Both the position numbers and the translations under genes were made by a program. Source: Dehalococcoidia bacterium (lineage in GTDB: Bacteria; Chloroflexota; Dehalococcoidia; Lucifugimonadales; UBA3495). Taken from it: a stretch of DNA of 6,062 nt. Below, piece after piece: positions 5,401 to 6,062 of this stretch. The DNA is taken from NCBI GenBank assembly GCA_022823105.1, contig JAJDXU010000071.1:1-6062 (forward strand), written 5' to 3'. Below the pieces are notes generated by a model. The model saw only the letters and a list, made by a program, of their open reading frames with translations. It was not told the origin of the DNA and did not search any database. Position 1 is the stretch's first letter, and each line of letters opens with the position of its first letter.

Positions 5401-6062
5401 TCAGTAGGGTCGGGTAATCTTGGCGACTTCCTTGAGGGCTTCCAGTGAGAAGTCGGGCGACTGGCACAGGCTGATGGTCTTCTGTTCATAGTCGGCGATG
5501 GTCGCCACCATGTCGGGGATCTGATCGGCCAACTCGAACGGGATGTTGGTCACGCCGTGCTTGTCGCCGTGCAGCAGGTCGCCGGTCGACACCGTCAGTC
5601 CACCCACGTCGATGGGTATCCCCATGTCCACCATGTGCACGTAGGCATGGGAAACCGACACTTCCTTGGCAAAGAACTGGAATCCCAACTCACGCACTTC
5701 GTCCAGGTCGCGCACGGTTCCGTCGGTGGCGACGGCCACGGCTCCCAGCGCCTTGTGGATGTTTGACTGCACCTCGCCCCAGTACGCGCCCAGCGGCGGG
5801 TTGTCGATGTCGTGCAGCACGATGAAGCGCGGCTCCGGCACCGAGACGATCAGGTCCCACCAGTCCTCGCGAGGCACGCTGCGTCCCTCGGGACGGTTGG
5901 CGGAGATCACGCCGGTTACGGCATAGCCGACGATGGGCGGGAAGTCCTGAAACACGGTCTTGATTTCAGGCAGCATGAAGCCGGAGTTCTTGGGCCGGAA
6001 GTTGAACCCCTCGATGGCGTTGCAGATGCTGGGAGAGTCGATCCTGGCGAGGGCTTGCAGGG
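5401..6062 (-). CDS. RraA-family protein (HMG/CHA aldolase-like), 5' end beyond window
   Basis: Homologous sequence continues upstream of the internal ATG at 5976 without a stop to the window edge (LARIDSPSICNAIEGFNFR...). That resembles the RraA N-terminal 'lsdAl' region, so the gene is cut by the right edge and 219 residues are visible. Counting from the 5976 methionine, the family motifs are GAYWGEVQSNIHKALGAVA (63-81), then TDGTVRDLDEV (84-94) with Arg89 and Asp90. In 4-hydroxy-4-methyl-2-oxoglutarate aldolases these positions bind substrate and the divalent metal. GDLLHGDKHGVTNIP (132-146) follows, the usual 'GDxxxaDxdGVvvIP' element. The family includes class II pyruvate aldolases, oxaloacetate decarboxylases and the RNase E regulator RraA. 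The preserved Arg-Asp pair favours an aldolase or decarboxylase, but the substrate cannot be named. It is the first visible gene of the minus-strand run; its promoter lies outside. Confidence 0.85.
   Translation of the reverse strand, partial: LQALARIDSPSICNAIEGFNFRPKNSGFMLPEIKTVFQDFPPIVGYAVTGVISANRPEGRSVPREDWWDLIVSVPEPRFIVLHDIDNPPLGAYWGEVQSNIHKALGAVAVATDGTVRDLDEVRELGFQFFAKEVSVSHAYVHMVDMGIPIDVGGLTVSTGDLLHGDKHGVTNIPFELADQIPDMVATIADYEQKTISLCQSPDFSLEALKEVAKITRPY

Noticed and set aside
1..6062. CRISPR array, tRNA, rRNA, insertion sequence or attachment site
   Set aside because: No regularly spaced repeats, tRNA-like cloverleaf, transposase motif or flanking direct repeats were seen on either strand.

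Overview
The window holds six intact or edge-truncated protein genes, one small membrane/coiled-coil gene and one broken duplicate of it. Most of it is GC-rich and densely packed. The gene content is an acVLRF1-type peptidyl-tRNA hydrolase, a DinB-domain fusion, a tartronate-semialdehyde-reductase-like enzyme, a crotonase, a lipoprotein cyclophilin and an RraA-family protein. This combination fits an environmental, high-GC bacterium. My best guess is Chloroflexota (Dehalococcoidia/SAR202-like), but that is an inference from gene content and no marker gene is present. The lipobox-bearing cyclophilin shows a secretory/lipoprotein pathway.

Layout: (i) 1-738, minus strand, acVLRF1-family ribosome-rescue hydrolase running off the left edge. 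(ii) 739-833, a divergent intergenic region with two interleaved inverted repeats. (iii) 834-1979, plus strand, a DinB-fold domain fused to a CbiE-like tetrapyrrole methylase domain. (iv) 2052-2948, plus strand, a garR-like 2-hydroxy-3-oxopropionate reductase with a strong ribosome binding site. (v) 2955-3473, plus strand, an unrecognised two-helix membrane protein with a cytoplasmic-type coiled coil. (vi) 3480-3796, a frameshifted partial copy of the coiled-coil half of the previous gene. (vii) On the minus strand, reading right to left, a tight run of an RraA-family protein (5' end outside the window), a lipoprotein cyclophilin and an enoyl-CoA hydratase/isomerase. The gaps in this run are 17 and 19 nt, so it looks like one transcript, and it ends tail to tail with the broken copy, the two stop codons overlapping.

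The enzymes suggest oxidation and reduction of small hydroxy/oxo acids (GarR-like, RraA-like) and acyl-CoA handling (crotonase), but nothing in the window proves a shared pathway. The most unusual points are the DinB-methylase fusion and the garR/coiled-coil/broken-copy run. That run stays in one reading frame and is interrupted only by a TAG and then a TGA, each followed by two sense codons and a start codon.
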